DNA of 64,000 nucleotides from contig NZ_BSQG01000001.1 in the NCBI RefSeq assembly GCF_030268225.1, forward strand, positions 1,105,299 through 1,169,298, written 5' to 3'. The DNA is from Nocardiopsis ansamitocini. GTDB lineage: Bacteria > Actinomycetota > Actinomycetes > Streptosporangiales > Streptosporangiaceae. How positions within the stretch are numbered: position 1 is the stretch's first letter; each line of letters starts with the position of its first letter. The notes beneath the pieces are model-generated. The model ran no database searches, was not told the origin of the DNA, and worked only from the letters and a program-made list of their open reading frames with translations. The translations under genes and the position numbers were made by a program. This document shows, one piece after another, positions 53,317 through 63,925 of this stretch.

Positions 53317-54594
53317 ATGTCTCTTGACCGTCCCCTGCGTATCGCCCTGCTCTCCTACCGCAGCAAACCGCACTGCGGCGGCCAGGGCGTCTACGTCCGG
53401 CACCTCTCGCGGGAACTCACCGCTCTGGGACACGATGTACGGGTGCTGTCCGGACAGCCCTACCCCGAACTCGACGACGGCGTCACGCTGGAAAAAATCC
53501 CCAGTCTGGACCTCTACAACGATGCCGACCCGTTCAAAGCCCCGCCGCTGAGGCAATGGCGCGGCTGGATCGACGCCCTCGAAGTCTCGACCATGTGGAC
53601 TGCGGGCTTTCCCGAGCCGCTGACCTTCTCCCTCAGGGCGCTGCGTGAACTTCGCTCCCGACGCGGCGAGTTCGATGTGGTGCACGACAACCAGACCCTG
53701 GGATATGGCCAACTCGGCATCCAGGCGCACGGTTTCCCGCTGGTCACGACCATCCACCACCCGATCACCGTCGATCGCCGCATCGAGGTCGAGGACGCCA
53801 CCGGCTGGCAGCGACTGTCCAAGCGCCGTTGGTACAGCTTCGTGGGGATGCAGGGCAGGGTCGCCCGGCGGCTTCGCACCATTCTGGTGCCCTCACAGTC
53901 CTCTGCCGATGACATCGTGCGCGAGTTCGGTGTGCGTCGCAGCGTGATCGACGTAGTGCCTTTGGGGGTCGACACCCGTTTCTTCCATCCCCGCCCCGAT
54001 GTTGCCCGGGTTCCCGGACGGATCGTCTGTGTGGCCAGTGCCGACAGCCCGCTCAAAGGGGTCCCCACGCTACTGCGTGCCGCGGCCAAGCTGGCCACCG
54101 AACGCGACGTGTCCCTGACGATCGTCAGCCGCCCCAAACCGGGCGGCCCGACCGACCGGCTCGTGGACGAGTTGACCCTGCGCGACCGCGTCACCTTCGT
54201 CAGCGGCATCGACGACACCGAACTGGCCCGACTGTTGTCCAGCGCCCAGATCGTGGTGATTCCTTCCCTCTACGAGGGATTCTCCCTGCCCGCGGTGGAG
54301 GCCATGGCTGCAGGCACCCCATTGCTGGCCAGCCGGGCCGGCGCTCTGCCCGAGGTAGTGGGTGAGGACGGCGACGCCGGCCGGCTGATCGCTCCGGGCG
54401 ATCCCGAGGAAATGGCCGCAGCGATCGCCGACCTTCTCGACGACGATGCCGCACGCGCCCGGATGGGCGCCGCCGCCTGGCAACGCGTCCAGGAACGGTT
54501 CACCTGGCGGGCGGTCGCCGAAGCGACCGCTCTGCGCTACATCGAAGCCATCGACGCCGCGCAGTCACGTCCCGGCCGGCCCGGCCCTCCCTGA
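53317..54594 (+). CDS. Family 4 glycosyltransferase
   Basis: 425-aa GT-B fold enzyme using an activated sugar. The N-terminal acceptor domain begins LRIALLSYRSKPHCGGQGVYVRHLSREL with the glycine-rich loop. The donor domain contains VPLGVDTRFFHP, VASADSPLKGVPTLLRA and the E-x7-E type motif in SLYEGFSLPAVEAMAAGTP. Donor and acceptor cannot be named. It heads an operon with a methyltransferase and a cyclase-fold protein, which suggests modification of a lipid or polyprenyl acceptor at the membrane. Confidence 0.92.
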   Translation: MSLDRPLRIALLSYRSKPHCGGQGVYVRHLSRELTALGHDVRVLSGQPYPELDDGVTLEKIPSLDLYNDADPFKAPPLRQWRGWIDALEVSTMWTAGFPEPLTFSLRALRELRSRRGEFDVVHDNQTLGYGQLGIQAHGFPLVTTIHHPITVDRRIEVEDATGWQRLSKRRWYSFVGMQGRVARRLRTILVPSQSSADDIVREFGVRRSVIDVVPLGVDTRFFHPRPDVARVPGRIVCVASADSPLKGVPTLLRAAAKLATERDVSLTIVSRPKPGGPTDRLVDELTLRDRVTFVSGIDDTELARLLSSAQIVVIPSLYEGFSLPAVEAMAAGTPLLASRAGALPEVVGEDGDAGRLIAPGDPEEMAAAIADLLDDDAARARMGAAAWQRVQERFTWRAVAEATALRYIEAIDAAQSRPGRPGPP

Positions 54595-54652
54595 CTCGCA
54601 CCGCCCGCTCTCCCGCACACCGGTGCGAGCACAGACCGCTAAGGAGCCTGCA

Positions 54653-55381
54653 CTGATCACCGTCGACTTCACCCTGTTCCCCGTCGGGCCCGGCAACCGC
54701 GTGCTGGACCTGGGCTGCGGCGGTGGCAGACACGCGTTCGAGATCTACCGGCGGGGCGCCGACGTGGTGGCCTTCGACCAAAACGAGAACGATCTCGCCG
54801 ACGTCGCCACCATGTTCACCGCGATGCGCTCCGAAGGGGAGGCTCCCGGAGGGGCCGAGGCCGAGACGGTCAAGGGCGACGCCCTGGACATGCCCTTCGA
54901 CGACGCGTCTTTCGATCGGGTGGTAGCCGCCGAGATCATGGAGCACATCCCGCATGACACGGCAGCCATGGCCGAGCTGTACCGGGTGCTCAAGCCCGGC
55001 GGGATCGCCGCGGTCACGGTTCCGAGCTGGCTGCCCGAGCGAATCTGCTGGGCGCTCTCGGAGGAGTACCACACCAACGAAGGCGGTCACATTCGGATCT
55101 ACACCCGCGCCGAGCTGGAGGCCAAACTCAAGGCCACCGGATTCGAGATCGGTCCGCACCACCACGCCCACGCTCTGCACGCGCCGTACTGGTGGATCAA
55201 GTGCGCGGTGGGCACCGACAACGACACGCATCCGCTGGCCAGCGCCTACCACCGGATGCTGGTGTGGGACATGTTCACGTCCCCCCGGGTCACCCGGATC
55301 GCCGAGCGCCTGCTCAACCCCTTGATCGGTAAGAGCGTTGTCGTCTACCTGCGAAAGCCCCGTGGCGAGGGCGCCGGATGA
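54653..55381 (+). CDS. SAM-dependent methyltransferase, probable CTG start
   Basis: 242-aa class I methyltransferase: motif I VLDLGCGGGRHAFE (about residues 16-29), the acidic strand VVAFDQNEND, GDALDMPFDDASFDRVVAAEIMEH, and the LKPGG loop. The start is unusual. The coding sequence matches the family N-terminus (ITVDFTLFPVGPG) from the codon CTG at 54653, which has AAGGAG six bases upstream, whereas no ATG/GTG/TTG fits. The next in-frame choice, GTG 54623, lacks a ribosome site. It overlaps the next gene by 4 bp (ATGA). The substrate is unknown, probably the product of the GT4 enzyme or its acceptor. Confidence 0.88.
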   Translation: MITVDFTLFPVGPGNRVLDLGCGGGRHAFEIYRRGADVVAFDQNENDLADVATMFTAMRSEGEAPGGAEAETVKGDALDMPFDDASFDRVVAAEIMEHIPHDTAAMAELYRVLKPGGIAAVTVPSWLPERICWALSEEYHTNEGGHIRIYTRAELEAKLKATGFEIGPHHHAHALHAPYWWIKCAVGTDNDTHPLASAYHRMLVWDMFTSPRVTRIAERLLNPLIGKSVVVYLRKPRGEGAG

Positions 55382-56454
55382 TCCGAAGCGACCTTCCCGA
55401 ACTCCCCGGCGTCCTGTCGGGCGACGAGATTGCGCAGAGTGCCCGCTACCTCCTCGACTGCCAGGAGCACTCGGGCGCGATCCCGTGGTTTCGCGGCGGG
55501 CATCTCGACGCCTGGGACCACGTGGAGTGCGCGATGGCCCTCTCGGCGACCGGCCACCGGGATGCGGCCGCACGCGCCTACGACTGGTTGGCCGACGTCC
55601 AGGACGCGGACGGCGCGTGGCCGGCCAGAATGCGCCAGGGACGGGTCGCCGACCCGATCCGCGAACCGAACCACGCTGCCTATCTGGCGGTGGGGGTCTG
55701 GCACCATGTCCTGGTCACGGGCGACGACGCGTTCGCCCGACGGCTGTGGCCGGCGGTGCGCCGCGCCGTCGATTTCGTGCTCGGACTGCGCACCGAGCGC
55801 GGCGAGATCCGTTGGGCACGCGACCCGGACGGTTCCGCGGGTGACCATGCCCTGCTCACCGGGTGCGCAAGCATTCACCAAGGACTACGCTGCGCGGTGG
55901 CACTGGCCGAACATCTGGGGCGGCCCCAGCCCGACTGGGAACTGGCCGCCGCCCAACTGGGCCACCTGGTGTGCGAGCACGAGTCGGTGTTCGCCGATCG
56001 GTCCCGTTATTCGATGGACTGGTACTACCCGATCCTCGGCGGCGCGATGCGCGGCGAACGGGCACGGGACCGCGTGGCAGAGCGCTGGGACACCTTCGTC
56101 GTCCCGGAACTGGGCATCCGCTGCGTGAGCGACCAGCCCTGGGTGACCGGGGCCGAATCCTCCGAGCTGGTGTTGTCCCTGGCTGCAATCGGTGAGACGG
56201 ACCGGGGCGTGGAGGTGCTGTCGTGGATCCAGCACCTGCGCGACCCCGACGACGGTGCCTACTGGACCGGCTACCAGTTCGCCGAACAGGTGCGCTGGCC
56301 GGTGGAACGCAGCACCTGGACGGCGGCTGCGGTGATCCTGGCCGCGGATGCGCTGTGCGGGGCGACCCCGGGTTCCCGGGTGTTCACCGACCTGCCCGTG
56401 GAGACCGCCCCCGTCGATCCGGCACACTGCGGGTGCACCTCTCTCGTGGGTTGA
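55378..56454 (+). CDS. Prenyltransferase/terpene-cyclase-fold (alpha/alpha-barrel) protein
   Basis: 358 aa, all helical, with repeated QW-like signatures: CQEHSGAIPWF, VQDADGAWPAR, RDPDDGAYWTGYQF. They resemble prenyltransferase/squalene-cyclase repeats. It lacks a convincing catalytic DxDD in the cyclase context, and an alpha/alpha-barrel glycosidase is an alternative. The C-terminus ends PAHCGCTSLVG with two cysteines and a histidine that might bind metal. The start ATG overlaps the methyltransferase stop (ATGA). No membrane helix is visible. Function is unknown. Confidence 0.8.
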   Translation: MIRSDLPELPGVLSGDEIAQSARYLLDCQEHSGAIPWFRGGHLDAWDHVECAMALSATGHRDAAARAYDWLADVQDADGAWPARMRQGRVADPIREPNHAAYLAVGVWHHVLVTGDDAFARRLWPAVRRAVDFVLGLRTERGEIRWARDPDGSAGDHALLTGCASIHQGLRCAVALAEHLGRPQPDWELAAAQLGHLVCEHESVFADRSRYSMDWYYPILGGAMRGERARDRVAERWDTFVVPELGIRCVSDQPWVTGAESSELVLSLAAIGETDRGVEVLSWIQHLRDPDDGAYWTGYQFAEQVRWPVERSTWTAAAVILAADALCGATPGSRVFTDLPVETAPVDPAHCGCTSLVG

Positions 56455-56465
56455 GGCCCCGTAGT

Positions 56466-56516
56466 GACGGCGAAGGCCGGTTTCCCCTCTCGGAGGGGAA
56501 ACCGGCCTTCGCCGTC
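56466..56516. terminator. Bidirectional terminator with a 24-bp perfect stem
   Basis: Arms 56466-56489 and 56493-56516 with loop TCG, between the convergent cyclase-fold gene (stop 56454) and the PBP gene (stop 56523). It is the longest perfect hairpin in the window. Confidence 0.95.
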
Positions 56517-56522
56517 AGGACC

Positions 56523-59500
56523 TCACCCGATGGGGAAGCCGCCTCCGGTGTCCTCGCCCGGAGGCCCGTTCGGGTCGGGATCGCTCGGGGCCGGATCGAC
56601 GGGCGGCTGATCCGTCGAGGGGTCGTCGACCGGTGGCTCATCGGTCGGCGGAGCGTCGGCGTCGGGATCGCTCGGGGCCGGATCGACGGGCGGCTGATCC
56701 GTCGAGGGGTCGTCGGCGGGGACCTCCTCCTGGGGAGGCGGCGCCGGCGCGTAGTTCTCCGAACTCCCGCCGTAGACGGGCTGGGGGAAGTCCGCGTACT
56801 CGCCATAGGCGCTGGCTGCGGCCTTCTCCATGAAGTCACGCCAGATGATCGAAGGCAGGCCGCCACTGGACATCTCGCCCCAGCCAGGCACCACAGCGGT
56901 TTGGTTGTTGCCGTTGTAGACACCGGAGGCCGCCGCGAGATTGGGCGTGTACCCGACGAACCAGGCTGCGACACTGTCGCTGGTGGTACCGGTCTTGCCC
57001 GCCGCGGGACGCGAGATGGCGGCGTTGGTCCCGGTGCCCGACGTGACCACGTTGCGCATCGCGTACGTGGCATCGGCGGCCTCGCCCTCGGTGAGGACCC
57101 GGTTGCTTTCGATCTCCGGGCGCTCTTCCTCTCCCTCGCGGTTGGTGATCGAGCGGATGACGTGCGTCTCGATGTGCTCGCCGCCGTTAGCGAAGGTCGC
57201 ATAGGCACCGGCCTGGTCGGTGGGGCTGACGCTGTTCACCCCCAGAGGCATGACCGGGACCAGGTGGTCGTCCAGGCTCCCCTCGGGCAGGCCCATCTCG
57301 TAGGCGGTGTCGGCGACCTTCTGCAGGCCGACCCGGTCGGCGAGATCGATGAACCCCAGGTTGTTGGAGACCGTGGTGGCCTGGACGAGGTTCATCGGCC
57401 CGCCGGGGGCGTTGCCGGCGTTCTGCACACGCGAACCGGCGATCATCTGGGGACCGCTGCCGTCCACGACGGTGTTGATGCCCATCCCGTTCTTCAGGGC
57501 CGCTGCAAGTACGAACGGCTTGAAGGAGGATCCGGCCTGGGCGGTGCCCAGGAAGGCGCTGTCGTACTGGTTCTTCTCGTAGTCGGAACCGCCGTAGAAG
57601 GCGACGACTTCACCGGTTGCGGGGTCGACCGCGCTCAGTCCGATCCGGACCTCCTCGGGGAGGTCGTCGACGTTGACGTTGTCCTCGACCGCCTCTTTGG
57701 CGGCGGCCATCAGGTCCTTGTCGAAGGTCGTGGTGATCGTGAAACCACCGCGGTTGATGTTGTCCTCGGTGTAACCGAGGGCCTCGAGTTCCTTCATGGC
57801 CTGCTGGAACATGTAGCCGTTGTAGCCGCTGAGGTCCATACCCGTCATGGGCCGTTCCTTCTCGGGCTTGGGGAACTCGTAGCCGGCGGCTTCGGCCGGG
57901 GTGATGGACTCCATCGTCACGAGGCCGTTGACGACGTACTGCCAGCGGTTCTCCATGTCCGGAGTGGTGTCGGAGTCGGCGAAGCCGAACCTGGTGGGCT
58001 GCTGGATGGCAGCGGCCAGGAACGCGGCCTCGTCGGGAGTGAGGTCGCCGACGTCCTTGTGGTAGTACGCCTCCGCCGCCGCTTGGATGCCGTAGGCGTT
58101 GCGACCGAAGTAGATGGTGTTGAGGTACTGCTCCAGCACCCACGCCTTGCTCTTGGACTTGTCCACCTTCAAGGAGATGACGATCTCCTTGAGCTTGCGA
58201 TCGATGGACTGCTCCTGGCTGAGGCCCTCGTAGTAGTTGCGCACCATCTGCTGGGTGATGGTGGAACCGCCCTGGACCTGGTTTCCGCTGACCGTTGACC
58301 ACACGGCACGGGCGGTCCCGGTGAAGGAGACTCCGGGCTCGGTCCAGAATCCGCGGTCCTCGGCGGAGAGGATGGCGTTCTGGACGTGCTCGGGCACCTC
58401 GTCCAGTTCCACCGGGTCGCGGTTGACCCCACGTTTGGCGATCACCGAACCGTCGGCGTAGGTGATGGTGGACCCCTCGGCGACCGCGTCGGCCTGGGTG
58501 GCGTCGGGTACGTCGATCGTGGTGAAGGCGTAGGCGAAACCGCCCGCGACCAGCAGGCAGATAAACAGCGCGGCGATCAGTCCGACACGAGTGATCCGCC
58601 ACCACAGCGGTTTTTTCTTCTTGTCCTTCTTGTTCTTCGGGTCCTTGCCCGGCGCTCCCTTGGGACCGGTCGCGTCTTCGCGGCCTTCGGGGCCGTTGCC
58701 CGCTCCGCCCGTGCCATCGGCGGCAGCCGTCTGTTCGGGCTCGCGATCGACAGCGGCTGACGTCTGCGCGCCCACCGTTTCGAACCCGCGGGTCGCCGCG
58801 ACGTCAGCCGTGGGCTGGGCAGCGGCGTCGTCCCCGTTTGCACGGGCCGTCTCGGGCTGTCTGGTGGAGTAGACCGCGGCAGCGAGTCCGGTCTTCTTGG
58901 CCGGTGGCGTGTCGGCTGTCCGTTCGGGGGGCGGCTCGGAAGCCGCGGCCTCGTCCGTCCCGGCGGGATCTCCGGCCGTGGGCTGCCCTGCGGGATCGCG
59001 GGTCGCAGCGCCCTCGTCGGTCTCGCCCGAACCCGCGCGAACGGAAGTGCCCGCCTCTGCGCCGGCGGGAGTGGACTCGACGTTCGTTGTCGGGGCGGGA
59101 GCCGCCTTGCCCAAGTTGTAGTGGTAGCGCGCCGGGGGCCGCTGCTCGTCAGCGCCGTCGGAGGCGTCCTCGGTCTCAGGAGCCTGGTTCGCGGAGGCCC
59201 GATCCGCGGAGGTCATGGCTCCCGCGGCGAGTCCGACACCGGCTATCGCGGCACCGGTCGCAGCGGTGTCCGCGGCGGCGGAGCCCGCGGCAGCGGATTC
59301 CGCTGTTGCGTCGGCGTCGTCGTCGGTTGCGCGCGGGCTCTCGGAACGGGCGGAGTGCTCGGGGTCGTCGGCGTCGTCGAAGACAGGGGTGAACTCGGCC
59401 GTGCCCTCCGGGTCCCACTCCTGTGCCGGTTCCGCGGACGCGGCGGACGGTGAATCATCGTCGTCATCGTCGTCGAAGACCGGCCGGAACTCGGCGGTGC

Positions 59501-60026
59501 CTTCCGGGTCCCAGTTCTCGTCATCGGAACGCTCGGCGGCCGTGGCAGGAGTCGCTTCCCCACCGTCGGTCTTCGCGGAGGAAGCCTCGTCGGTCCGCTC
59601 GACAACGGCGTCGGTTTCCGCGGCCGACTGTTCGTCGCCCTCCACAGCCCCGGGCGTACCGGTCCTGTCGACGGAGCCGTCCTCGTTCAGGCTGAGCCCG
59701 TACTGGTCGGCCAGGTTGCGGGCCACCGTGTCCCGGAAGAAACTTCCGCTGTCCTTGAAGGCGCTGGCCGCAAGATAGGGCGACTCCTCACCCTCCTGCG
59801 CGCCGTCCGAGCCGGCGAACCAGCCGAAGTCGCCGTCGCCGTCAGGTGCGTCCGACCGGGTCGTCGACTGCGGCTCTGCGTCGTTCGCACCCGGGGCATC
59901 GCGGTCGGCGGCCTCCGTCTCGTCCGACACGGTGCCGTGGTCGGCATCATCGGTGTCGGCTGGGCTGGGTCGCTGATCGAAACCGTCAGCAGGACGGTCA
60001 TCGGGGTCGGGGTGCTTGGGATCCAC
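56523..60026 (-). CDS. Class A penicillin-binding protein with long acidic cytoplasmic extension
   Basis: 1167-aa bifunctional peptidoglycan synthase. Residues 1-478 are a disordered Asp/Glu/Ala-rich region, with a repeated WDPEGTAEF-x-PVFDD motif at 172-185 and 204-217 and a lysine cluster just before the membrane helix (481-502). GT51 transglycosylase: Glu556 in AEDRGFWTEPGVSF, then QGGSTITQQMVRNYY. Transpeptidase: SxxK Ser833-Lys836, SNN 887-889, KTG 1011-1013. The last 60 residues are a Pro/Asp repeat. GTG start at 60026. Class A PBPs of actinobacteria usually have shorter tails, so the extension may bind partners such as divisome or polar-growth proteins. Confidence 0.94.
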   Translation of the reverse strand: MDPKHPDPDDRPADGFDQRPSPADTDDADHGTVSDETEAADRDAPGANDAEPQSTTRSDAPDGDGDFGWFAGSDGAQEGEESPYLAASAFKDSGSFFRDTVARNLADQYGLSLNEDGSVDRTGTPGAVEGDEQSAAETDAVVERTDEASSAKTDGGEATPATAAERSDDENWDPEGTAEFRPVFDDDDDDDSPSAASAEPAQEWDPEGTAEFTPVFDDADDPEHSARSESPRATDDDADATAESAAAGSAAADTAATGAAIAGVGLAAGAMTSADRASANQAPETEDASDGADEQRPPARYHYNLGKAAPAPTTNVESTPAGAEAGTSVRAGSGETDEGAATRDPAGQPTAGDPAGTDEAAASEPPPERTADTPPAKKTGLAAAVYSTRQPETARANGDDAAAQPTADVAATRGFETVGAQTSAAVDREPEQTAAADGTGGAGNGPEGREDATGPKGAPGKDPKNKKDKKKKPLWWRITRVGLIAALFICLLVAGGFAYAFTTIDVPDATQADAVAEGSTITYADGSVIAKRGVNRDPVELDEVPEHVQNAILSAEDRGFWTEPGVSFTGTARAVWSTVSGNQVQGGSTITQQMVRNYYEGLSQEQSIDRKLKEIVISLKVDKSKSKAWVLEQYLNTIYFGRNAYGIQAAAEAYYHKDVGDLTPDEAAFLAAAIQQPTRFGFADSDTTPDMENRWQYVVNGLVTMESITPAEAAGYEFPKPEKERPMTGMDLSGYNGYMFQQAMKELEALGYTEDNINRGGFTITTTFDKDLMAAAKEAVEDNVNVDDLPEEVRIGLSAVDPATGEVVAFYGGSDYEKNQYDSAFLGTAQAGSSFKPFVLAAALKNGMGINTVVDGSGPQMIAGSRVQNAGNAPGGPMNLVQATTVSNNLGFIDLADRVGLQKVADTAYEMGLPEGSLDDHLVPVMPLGVNSVSPTDQAGAYATFANGGEHIETHVIRSITNREGEEERPEIESNRVLTEGEAADATYAMRNVVTSGTGTNAAISRPAAGKTGTTSDSVAAWFVGYTPNLAAASGVYNGNNQTAVVPGWGEMSSGGLPSIIWRDFMEKAAASAYGEYADFPQPVYGGSSENYAPAPPPQEEVPADDPSTDQPPVDPAPSDPDADAPPTDEPPVDDPSTDQPPVDPAPSDPDPNGPPGEDTGGGFPIG
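56574..56715 (-). repeat. Two perfect 55-bp direct repeats in the PBP gene
   Basis: Copies at 56574-56628 and 56661-56715 are identical and are separated by 32 bp. They encode the duplicated Pro/Asp-rich segment DPSTDQPPVDPAPSDPD of the extracellular tail. The exact identity suggests recent duplication and possible length variation. Confidence 0.92.
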
Positions 60027-60404
60027 GTCACTCGTCGTCGAAGAAGGTGTACCGGTGTCTGGTGTCTGGGCCTCGGGGTGCGGCTCGCTCCCGCCAACGC
60101 CTTTGCTACTGTCGCTCAGTTCTTCCGCCCCCTGAAGTCTTCGCTCCCCACCATCGGGCGCTAACGCGTAGGACGCGCAGATACACCCATTCGGTTCACG
60201 AAAAAGTGTGAGATTCGGGATGGCGCCAGCGGGGGTCCGCCTGATCCCTGTCGCACCACGATACCCGGCCTGGCCGACGATCCTGTCGGCCCGGCACCGG
60301 CTATGACCTGGCTCTAACAGGACTCTTATATTCGGCCCCGTGTTCTCGGGGCGGCTCCGATCACTGGTTTCGCCACCCCTAGCAGGGCAGAGGCGTGAAG
60401 ACGG
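60027..60404. other. Intergenic region upstream of the PBP gene
   Basis: 378 bp between the PBP start and the end of the second methyltransferase gene (both minus). TATAAG around 60327-60332 (minus strand) could be a -10 element. No -35, RNA element or gene is evident. Confidence 0.4.
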
Positions 60405-62358
<1,954 letters not shown>

Positions 62359-62400
62359 ACCGCACACCCTAGACCGCTCGCCCCGACCGGGCGAAGAACA

Positions 62401-62447
62401 ACCGGGTCTTCTCCTCACTTACGGGAAGAGGGAGGAGAAGACCCGGT
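62401..62447 (-). terminator. Terminator after the BlaI-type gene
   Basis: Perfect 16-bp stem (62401-62416 with 62432-62447) whose arm begins at the stop codon of the repressor gene. Confidence 0.88.
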
Positions 62448-62827
62448 CACGATGCGATGCCGCGGCGGGTACGCGCCTCCGCGAGTACATCATGCAGGCG
62501 CGCAACCTCCTCGTCGCTGAACTGTTCGATGAAGCGGAGCATCGTCGCCCCGCGGTCCCCGCCTTGGTCCAGTATCTGGCCCATCACCCGCGCTGTGTGC
62601 TCCTCCCGGCTCTCCCGGGGCCAGTAGCACCAGGCACGACCGGACTTCTCCCGGTGCAGCAGCCCCTTGTGGAACAAGATATTGGTGACGGTCATGACTG
62701 TCGTGTAGGCGATGTCGCGGTCATAGGTCATGGTCTCCCGGACCTCGCGGACCACCAACGCCCGGTCGGCTGCCCACAGGGCGTCCATGATGGCGGCCTC
62801 CAGTTCGCCGAACTCCCTAACCTTCAC
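62447..62827 (-). CDS. BlaI/MecI/CopY-family repressor
   Basis: 126-aa winged-helix regulator. GTG start at 62827 with GGAGG seven bases upstream. The wHTH (about 8-75: FGELEAAIMDALWA, YTTVMTVTNILFHKGLLHREK) and the C-terminal dimerisation helix are typical. Members usually repress a beta-lactamase or metal-resistance gene and are cleaved by a BlaR1/M56 protease. No M56 protease gene is next to it, so the inducer is unknown. The 190-bp gap upstream should hold the operator, but I do not see a clear TACA/TGTA palindrome. Confidence 0.88.
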   Translation of the reverse strand: MKVREFGELEAAIMDALWAADRALVVREVRETMTYDRDIAYTTVMTVTNILFHKGLLHREKSGRAWCYWPRESREEHTARVMGQILDQGGDRGATMLRFIEQFSDEEVARLHDVLAEARTRRGIAS

Positions 62828-63019
62828 CCTCCCACCTCCGGTCCCCAATGCTAGGAACGGAGGTGGGGCTTCGGGGCGAAATGCGACCAGCCGAACCGAT
62901 CCGCAGTCACCAACCCGCGGGGCTAACCGATTCGCCACCAAAAACAGGGACAGGGCGGTTTTTTCGGTAGAAATAAAGCCGTTTCCACGGCCTATGGACA
63001 GCAGCCAGGAGGCTCGGGG

Positions 63020-63925
63020 CTAGAGCAGATCCCGGAAGTGCACCTCGGTCTGCTCGGCGAGGTTGCGCGGGATGACGTACGGGCGCTCGGCGTTGATGTC
63101 GGGCCAGTTGTCATGGACGTCCTCGGGCGTCGCGTCGCGCAGGACCACACCGGGCCCTTCGGCCACGAACACCCTGGCAACCCTGCCGCCGCCCACCGAG
63201 TACACCTCTCCGGTGGTGTCGCAGTCCTCGTGCGCCAACCACAGGACGAGTGGCGTGACCTGTTCCGGGCTGAGCTTCGCGGCGGCGTCGGCCGGGAAGA
63301 GGTCCTCGGTCATGCGGGTGTAGGCCACCGGGGCGATGGCGTTGACGTTGATGTCGTATTTGGCGCCCTCGATGGCCAGGGTCTTGGTCAGCCCGACCAC
63401 GCCCATCTTCGCCGCCGCGTAATTGCTCTGCCCGAAGTTGCCGAACAGCCCCGAAGGCGAGGTGGTGTTGATGATACGGCCGTAACCGTGCTCGCGCAGG
63501 TCGGCGAAGGCCGCCCTCGACACCAGGAAAGAACCGCGCAGATGGACGCCGATGACGGCATCCCAGTCCTCGGCCGAGATGTTCTTGAAGGACTTGTCCC
63601 TCAGGATGCCCGCGTTGTTGACCACGACGTCTACCCGGCCGAACGCCTCATTGGCGGCGTCGATGAGCGACTGCGCGCCTTCCTCGGTGGAGATGTCACC
63701 GACGTGGGCGTGGGCGACTCCCCCGTTCTCCCGGATCTGCTCGGCGACCGCTGACGCAGGGTTGCCCGCGCCGGCGCCCTCGGCTCTGCCGTCCACCCTG
63801 CCACCCGCGTCGTTGACCACCACCTTCGCGCCGCGCGCTGCGAATCCGAGGGCGTGCGACCGGCCCAGTCCCTGCCCGGCCCCGGTGACGACGACAACCC
63901 GCCCGTCGAACCGCAGATCAACCAT
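63020..63925 (-). CDS. SDR-family dehydrogenase (MFE-2-type 3-hydroxyacyl-CoA dehydrogenase-like)
   Basis: 301 aa from the ATG at 63925 (GAGGAGG six bases before). The NAD(P) motif is TGAGQGLGRSHALGFA, then NNAG, catalytic Ser in INTTSPSG and Y-x3-K in SNYAAAKMG. The length beyond 250 aa and the insert after strand 2 (VNDAGGRVDG with an Ala/Gly stretch) match the dehydrogenase unit of peroxisomal multifunctional enzyme type 2 and its bacterial homologs. It probably oxidises 3-hydroxyacyl-CoA. The partner hydratase may lie upstream, outside the window. Confidence 0.9.
   Translation of the reverse strand: MVDLRFDGRVVVVTGAGQGLGRSHALGFAARGAKVVVNDAGGRVDGRAEGAGAGNPASAVAEQIRENGGVAHAHVGDISTEEGAQSLIDAANEAFGRVDVVVNNAGILRDKSFKNISAEDWDAVIGVHLRGSFLVSRAAFADLREHGYGRIINTTSPSGLFGNFGQSNYAAAKMGVVGLTKTLAIEGAKYDINVNAIAPVAYTRMTEDLFPADAAAKLSPEQVTPLVLWLAHEDCDTTGEVYSVGGGRVARVFVAEGPGVVLRDATPEDVHDNWPDINAERPYVIPRNLAEQTEVHFRDLL

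Noticed and set aside
56223-58298. Long plus-strand open frame antisense to the PBP gene
   Set aside because: It arises from the high GC content opposite a well-supported PBP and has no domain or Pfam-like motif.
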